Assembly (NCBI GenBank): GCA_951213105.1
Contig: OX578140.1
Span: 123,063,649-123,127,648 of the forward strand
DNA: 64,000 nt
Source: Amaurobius ferox
Lineage: Eukaryota; Arthropoda; Arachnida; Araneae; Amaurobiidae
Direction: 5' to 3'
In this document: positions 58,131 to 64,000 of the stretch, piece by piece
Layout: the number at the start of each line of letters is the position of its first letter
Position numbering within the stretch: position 1 is the first letter of the stretch
The notes under the pieces: generated by a model
The model's database searches: none
What the model saw: the letters and a program-made list of their open reading frames with translations, nothing else
What the model was told of the DNA's origin: nothing
Translations under genes and position numbers: made by a program

Positions 58131-58585
58131 GGAACCACAGACACACCTACAGACGTTACGCTAAAAATAGTTTTTTCGTATTCTAGAGGTTCCAAAACAT
58201 TTAGATAGTCAAAAACTCGAGTTGCGATTTTTGACATGATTACAATACTTTTCATGTATTGCACAGGGTAAGTAAAAATGACTAAGAACATGTAATCATT
58301 ACTGTACTTCAGGTAATTATTACTCTTTTTTATCGTCACTTCATTTTTTGAAAAGAAATTAAGAATTGTTTCTTCCTTAAAGTAATGATAAATATCTATG
58401 TTGCCAACTGTACTTAATATTTAAAATGCTCGTCAATGATATATGAAACGAAAATAAGCGTGTGTTTGAAATTTTGAAGTGTTACGCATTGAATACGTAT
58501 TAAGTTTTACACTCTTACACATTGAATATGGATCTTTGTTTCCTATTGATGCAATTTTTAGAACATATCGAGCTTTATGTCGATC

Positions 58586-58762
58586 ATCCATATCCTGAAA
58601 ATATTTAGATAACATAAATATTACTTAATGTTTAAATAAATATTCTTGACGCAGCGTACGACGTGTATACCAATGGGCGACCCATGGATTATATATCCAC
58701 CAGCAAGCATTGCCAAGGCTCGTTACTAAGGGAATGCCACGTGGTTGAAACAGTTCTATTCT
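58586..58762 (+). repeat. Repeat pair, copy 2 (with 56888-57067)
   Basis: Collinear with 56888-57067 from 'catccatatcctgaaaatat' to 'gccacgtggttgaaacag'. Similarity stops at about 58762, which is a likely left edge for the Jockey-like LINE. Confidence 0.75.
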
Positions 58763-58984
58763 TCCTCTATAAAATAACACCGGTCCTTTTTCAGAATTCC
58801 TTTCTGGACACCGTGGGAGTAGGTCGTTTTTGCGAAGAGCTCCGGTCAGCGACCCAGTGCTTTGCTTTTCCCACGTGTTTTGATTTGCGACTTGTGTTTT
58901 TTCGATAGTATATGCTCTTCTTCTGCTCTTTACGGCCTCTACTATTATCGATATTGTCATTTGAAAAGTATGCTTCCTTTTCCA

Positions 58985-60890
58985 TGCTATGGGGGAGGGG
59001 GGATTTCAGTTGAATTGGAGGCTGCTTTCAAGGATCTCCCAAGGACAGATGTGTTCAGCGCCATTTCGCCAGTAGATGACTCTTCCACGTGCTCAGAGAC
59101 AATAAACATGGACTCTACTGATCTTGTGAATAGTGTTATTGCTAATACAAATTCTATCGTGGGTGAATATATCAAGAAACTGGTATCCAGTGTCTGTGCT
59201 AATAATGAAAATCTCCTGGATTACCACGACCATTTAGTAAATTCGCCAAAGGAACTTCCGGACCCAAGTCTTATGGACTTGCTGAATAAACTAAGAGATA
59301 TAGGACGTAATGGATTACTGATTGAAAAAAAGACAGTAATTGAGAACCTCGTCAAGCTTTCCCTAATGATCTTCCTAGCCCAAAACAGCTATCAACAACC
59401 TGGTGAGCTCCACGAGCTGAAAGCTGGATTCTAAGGCATGTGTGATTATATTCTCTTACTGATTTCTAGTCCTTCCCCTGCTAACTTGACTCATTGTATT
59501 GACAATATAGCTAATATTGGACCCAATTTTAAATACTTAACTGATGACCTTTTAAAATTCAAAGATGCTGATAAACGTGAACACGATGATAGTGATATCC
59601 CCACCCAAAGTAACAAACGTAAATATGTTAAACATTCAAATTCTGAATATACTCAAAAAGTTGAAAATATTACTATTGAAACCAGTAACAGATTTAACTT
59701 ACTTACTAATGAAAATTCTAATGATGTTGATAATTCCAATTTGATTACAACTGATAACCCTAGTGTAAAGAATGTTGACAATTCTAATGCAATCAATGAT
59801 ACAGCCAAGTCAATTAATGGTGAAAAATCTAATGTAAACAGTACCAAATATACTAACCGTCCTGTTGACTATGACTCTAGTAATTACCAATCCACCTCCC
59901 AACCCTCTAAACCGAAACCTTTCTACATAAAGATGGTAGAAAACTGGAAGGCACTCTTAAACAATGCCACCAAAGACTTAATTTTCAAAAAAACCCTCCA
60001 GATGGCAGGCGAGTACGGCAGATGGCAGGCGCTACAAAAATAGTTGTTAGCAAATAAAATCCAATTCCATAGTATGAGCATAAAAATCAGAAAGGCCCAA
60101 GAAGATCCTTTCAAAAGGAATTCCCATTGACACTAATGGCCAAGAAATTAAAGAGGACCTAGTATCTAAGGGATTTGACATCCAACGTGTGTCCCAACTA
60201 AGGAAATTCAAAACGAAAGAGCGACTTCTAATCTTCCTTGTAAATATCTACAACTCCGATAACTTTGATGAAATTTATGAACTAGAGGAAGTAGTTGGCT
60301 TCATTGTCAAAATAATAGATTACGACCCCTTTCCCTGGTTTCAGTGTTATTACTGTCAATCATGGGGACATAGTTCTGACAATTGTAACTTCCCCCCCCC
60401 CTCCGCCTGTCTAAAATGTGCAGAGCCCCACCAAACCAAGCAATGTACCAAATCAAAAGACTTCCCAGGAAAATGCATAAACCGTAAAGGACCCCACCCG
60501 ACAAACTATGTAGGATGCCCAAAAGCCCCAACCAACAGGGGACCCTCCCCCAAGATCCAAACTGCAAGTACCCTCAGCAATAAAAATCAAAACAATCAAC
60601 CTGGACCCTCTTCCCACCAAAACTCTAACTCTAGTATCACACATACCTATAAACAATCAAATCCAATTGCTCCCATCACACCAACTACTTCAGTGCAGAA
60701 ACCCCTCTGCACTTCCCCTACTTCAGAGCCCTTCACTAGCACAGCCTGCCCTGAGCTAGAACCCTTTTCAGTCTTACATGAAAGGTATATGAAAAGAAAA
60801 CTTGAGGAGAAAGAAAAAGAAACCCGTGAACTTAGCCTCACAGATAACCAAAACAAGCCTTATTTTGCAAAGAGCTGTCAAAAAAGCTAA
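58985..60890 (+). pseudogene. Jockey-like LINE ORF1 (gag), frameshifted
   Basis: Pieces in order: an acidic N-terminal part (VELEAAFKDLPRTDVFSAIS to ELKAGF, stop at 59434); an Asn/Ser-rich part (59438-60043); then the conserved core. The core begins in another frame around IPIDTNGQEIKEDLVSKGFD and continues FKTKERLLIFLVNIYNSDNF as a PRE_C2HC domain. Three zinc knuckles follow: CYYCQSWGHSSDNC, CLKCAEPHQTKQC and CINRKGPHPTNYVGC, the last with one Cys changed to Arg. The C-terminus is Pro/Ser/Thr-rich and ends in a charged helix. Breaks near 59435 and 60040-60190 make it a pseudogene. Confidence 0.8.
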
Positions 60891-61206
60891 GCCCACCTCT
60901 TCTCCTTATGCTCTGCCTCCTGTTGAAAATAACCAGCATGCTTCACCAACTTCTGTAGCTCTCCCACCTGAAAATCAAAATAAATCAACAAATAATTCTA
61001 TAGCAAACAATAATACCAAATCAAATAACCAAACTAGTAAATCCATTCAAAACAACCAATCATATAAGCAAACTAACCAGCGAAACCTGCCATCCCCCAC
61101 CCTCCCAATGGATGTTGTGGACACACACATCTCCCAAGTTCAAACACACATCGTCTTGAAAACACATTGGCGGAAATCCTACTTCCTAGGCAGCAAAAAC
61201 TCATAA
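60802..61206 (+). pseudogene. Jockey-like LINE, ORF1-ORF2 junction with deletion
   Basis: This frame carries a Pro/Asn/Ser-rich spacer ending PSPTLPMDVVDTHISQVQ. It passes almost at once into residues that resemble the middle of an endonuclease. The usual endonuclease start (W-N-x-x-G, Q-E-T) is absent, so roughly the first 80-100 endonuclease residues appear deleted near 61.1-61.17 kb. Confidence 0.55.
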
Positions 61207-63668
61207 TTGGTTCCATTTACAACAGAATTAACTCTCCCGACCCCCTTTATAACGATCTTGACCTCATACTTAAACCCCTATCCCCTACTATCTTAGCCGC
61301 TGACTTCAATGCGCACCATCCTAGATGGAATGCACGCAGGACTAGCCGGATAGGAAGAGAACTTAACAACTTTTGTATTGATAATAATTTAAACATTAAA
61401 TTTCCTCCCCTCCCCACCAGACATTGTAATCACACCAACCCTACCACCATTGATTTTGCATTATTAAAAAATTTTGTCCCTTCCCAGCCTCTGTAGATGT
61501 ACTTAATCTTTTTACCTCGGACCATCTACCAATCTTATTAACGCTGCAACTAAATACCCCTCTTCCTGCCCCCTCTCTCCCTAATAAAGTTAACTGGAAA
61601 AATTTTGTTAAACTTCTGAACGAGTCCCCCATCCTCTTCCCAACCATCACTTCCAACGAAGATGTTGACAGGGCGACCAAAACACTAACCCAGACATTTA
61701 GCTCAGCACTCTTCGACAGCACCTCCACCTATATTCCACAACTCTACCAAAAACTCCCATATTCTATCACTAGCGAAATTAAACTCAGAAACCGCGCTCG
61801 CCAACACTTGCAACACACAAGAAATCCTGCCCACAGAACTAGATACAATCACCTGACGGCACAAATAAAACTTTTAATTTCTAACTATAAACAAGCCAAA
61901 TGGAAGCAATACGTCGAATCTCTCTCCCCTACTGATCATTCACTTTGGGACTTCATAAAACGTATTCATAAAAAGCACAAAAATATCCCCTTACTCACTC
62001 ACAATAATACCACTGCTTACACAGAACAAGACAAAGCTAATCTACTCGCTGATGTATATAAAAAACAATTCACACCACACGAAGATATTTTCTGCCCAAA
62101 TTTCATGGAAGAAGCCGAAGATATCGTTAAGCAGTTTCTTAGTGTTCCAAATACATCCCCCCTTCCCCACATTTTCCCCACTGACATAGTTAACTACATC
62201 AACACTCTCAAAAACAAGAAAAGCCCCGGCCCTGACAGTATTTCAAACAAAGCTCTTAAATCCTGCACTATTAATATAATCTTTTACATCACTGTTTTAA
62301 TCAATTCCATTTTCGATCTCAATTACTTCCCCCGCGACTGGAAGCACGCCGCCATTGTTCATATCCTTAAACCAAAAGAAAATTTAAACTCCCCAAAAAG
62401 TTATCGCCCCATAAGTCTGCTGTTCTCTCTTGGCAAACTAGCTGAACATTTCATCGTCATCCAAATCAACAGTTTCCTTGCTAATAACAACATTCTCATC
62501 CCAGAGCAATTTGGTTTTAGACAGCTTCACTCTACAACACACCAACTGCTCTGCGTGGTGCAATACATCTGTGATGGACTCCAAAACCGGTCATCAGTTG
62601 GAGGTATACTTATCGACGTCGCTAAGGCCTTCGATAGGGTGTGGTTCATCGGACTCATATACAAACTCATTCAGCTTCGGGGGGGGGGGCGGGGCGACTA
62701 AATGTGTGCTCGGGGGGGACTGCGGTCCCCCCCGAGCACACTTTTAGTCTATCTATTTTTCTGCACTGTCACTCTTATGCTATCTTTCCTTTTAGTCTGA
62801 AGTTTAAAGGGAGGAAATTTCCTCTCCTGGGTACTTCACTGATCTCTCCGACCTTGAACCTTGACAGCTTCGTATGCCACACTCTCTTACCCATATCTTA
62901 TACTCCTACCTCAGCGACAGAACCTTTCATGTCCGTCTGAACCAAACACACTCACACACCTGACATATCCTGTCTGGAGTCCCTCAGGACAGTAAACTTG
63001 GTCCCATTATTTTTAACATTTACATAAACGACATCCCTAGAACCAACAACACTATACTTTGTTTGTATGCGGACGATACTGTCATTCTTGCTACGCACCA
63101 CAACACCAACTACCTACACCTATACTTACAACATCACATCGACACTCTCGAACCCTGGTTAGAGAAATACCGCATCAAAATAAACCCTAATAAATGTCAA
63201 ACTGTATTTTTCTCACATCAACGTTTTCCGCCCCAACCCCACATTGCAAAACTCAAAGATAAAATAAACTTTGTAAAAGCAGAACTGAGCTCCCTCCTGT
63301 ACACGAATGATGTTAGCATTGAAAACAAAATCCTACTTTACAAATCAGTTATCCGCCCCATCATTCTCTATGCCTCCCCAATTTGGGGCTACGCTGCGAA
63401 ATCTAATGTAAAAAAAGTCCAAATCATTCAGAACAAAATCCTACGTTCTATCAGAAAAGCCCCAAGATACTTGAAAAACTTTGTAATACATCGCGATTTC
63501 AAAATTAAAACTATTAAGCAAGAGATGCGAAAACTCTCTAACAATTTCTATGATAACCTCGCTAGGATCCCCAACGAACTGATCTATAATATGACCGACT
63601 ACGACTTCCGTGAATTTCCAAAAAGACCCAGAGCTATCCAAAATCCCGATTTAGACGTCCCATGCTGA
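61167..63668 (+). pseudogene. Jockey-like LINE ORF2 (endonuclease remnant + reverse transcriptase)
   Basis: The endonuclease half keeps IIGSIYNRINSPDPLYNDLD, ILAADFNAHHPRWNARR and, after a frameshift near 61495, LFTSDHLPILL. A second frame from about 61.5 kb leads into the reverse transcriptase (61808-62701): NKKSPGPDSISNKALKSC, SYRPISLLFSLGKLAEHFI, GILIDVAKAFDRVWF. The frame is cut at 62680 by a 185-bp insertion and resumes at 62873. A stop near 62961 follows. The next motif is GVPQDSKLGPIIFNIYINDI, where the usual G of PQGS is Asp. YADD is at 63066-63077 and the C-terminal part ends at 63668. The enzyme cannot be functional. Confidence 0.82.
62680..62864. mobile_element. 185-bp hairpin-bearing insertion with 8-bp TSD
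   Basis: The insertion sits between two copies of cagcttcg (62672-62679 and 62865-62872). Without it and one TSD copy, the reverse transcriptase frame continues smoothly. It begins with a G-run, then a 54-nt inverted repeat (62696-62749) with 25-bp arms starting GACTAAATGTGTGCTCGGGG, a TGCG loop and one mismatch. A second palindrome, GAGGAAATTTCCTC, lies at 62811-62824. The word cttttagtct occurs twice. The ends show no TIR, and the right end reads CCTTGAACCTTGA. Its class is unknown. Confidence 0.8.
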
Positions 63669-64000
63669 CTCCTGACTGAATCTCTTCTGCATCCCAGTAG
63701 GGGGCTTTCGCATGTTCCCCCACCTTCCTTATCTTCAAAACTCTACAATAAGACCTCTGTTTACAGCATTCTTTGTTTACTACTAACTTGTTTCATCAAC
63801 ATTATTGACCCCTATTGAAGGACTAGGTTCAGTGGAAGACTGTGACCACATATATGTTACTTGACTAGGGATATGAAGGCTCCAGGCGCCCTGCTATCGA
63901 CAAATTACAGACTGGCCGGCCCTTTTTTGGACCCAACTGATGCCCCGCCAACTCTGGGGCGCTCTCATCGGCTTATCAAGAACATACAGATGATGTCAAA
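63669..64000 (+). other. Probable 3' UTR of the Jockey-like LINE
   Basis: No open frame of note. It begins right after the ORF2 stop and contains several GC-rich phrases (ctggccggcccttttttgg, gccccgccaactctggggcg). No poly-A or TSD is reached before the window ends. Confidence 0.4.

Larger units (their letters stand above)
58763..64000 (+). mobile_element. Decayed Jockey-like LINE, runs off the window
   Basis: The plus strand carries, in order, a gag-type ORF1, a partial endonuclease and a reverse transcriptase with YADD, then sequence that could be 3' UTR up to the window end. Several frameshifts, a deletion in the endonuclease and a 185-bp insertion show it is dead. No RNase H domain was found after the reverse transcriptase, and the gag has the PRE_C2HC and zinc-knuckle layout of Jockey elements. 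The left border is set where the 58586-58762 repeat ends. The right border is not seen. Confidence 0.8.

Overview
This is eukaryotic, AT-rich, transposon-dense DNA from an animal, most likely an arthropod and possibly a spider or other chelicerate. That guess rests on base composition, intron size and the style of the transposon families; nothing in the window names the species. One host gene runs through most of it: RRM1, the large (R1) subunit of class I ribonucleotide reductase, on the minus strand. Fifteen coding exons (about 47.49 kb down to 5.55 kb) join in frame with GT-AG junctions into 634 codons. The numbering matches human RRM1 at the catalytic residues C218, N427, C429, E431 and C444. 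The last ~158 codons, with the C-terminal redox cysteines, are not seen and presumably lie left of position 1. Two E2F-like sites sit 93-142 bp upstream of the ATG.

The introns are filled by mobile elements, several with readable ends and target-site duplications (TSDs). From left to right they are: a 51-bp minisatellite and a tRNA-derived SINE (1-2.1 kb); a hAT-like relic (2.3-4.9 kb) with a shorter relative at 27.5-29.7 kb; a three-level nest at 11.0-17.9 kb (a mariner split by a 5.6-kb element of a family I cannot name, itself split by a 2.5-kb hAT element); a 2.5-kb element with TIRs and 8-bp TSDs (36.6-39.1 kb) holding a second SINE; and a broken gene for an unnamed multi-copy protein (42.1-44.2 kb) split by an 838-bp TIR element.

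Upstream of RRM1 is a nearly intact 5.3-kb non-LTR retrotransposon (47.95-53.25 kb) on the same strand. It has a 13-bp TSD, an uninterrupted ORF2 (endonuclease, reverse transcriptase, RNase H) and an ORF1/ORF2 junction of the form UAAUG. Next come THAP-domain gene fragments, a ~95-bp satellite with poly-C tracts, a 0.6-kb AT array and several small repeats (53.3-58.7 kb). The right end holds a decayed Jockey-like LINE on the plus strand (58.8 kb to the window edge). Its reverse transcriptase is interrupted by a 185-bp insertion with an 8-bp TSD and a 54-nt near-perfect hairpin.

The only gene that looks like a working host gene is RRM1. The only element that looks potentially competent is the LINE at 47.95-53.25 kb, apart from a one-base homopolymer shift in its ORF1. 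The best candidates for undescribed biology are the middle element of the nest, the hairpin-bearing 185-bp insertion and the 838-bp element.
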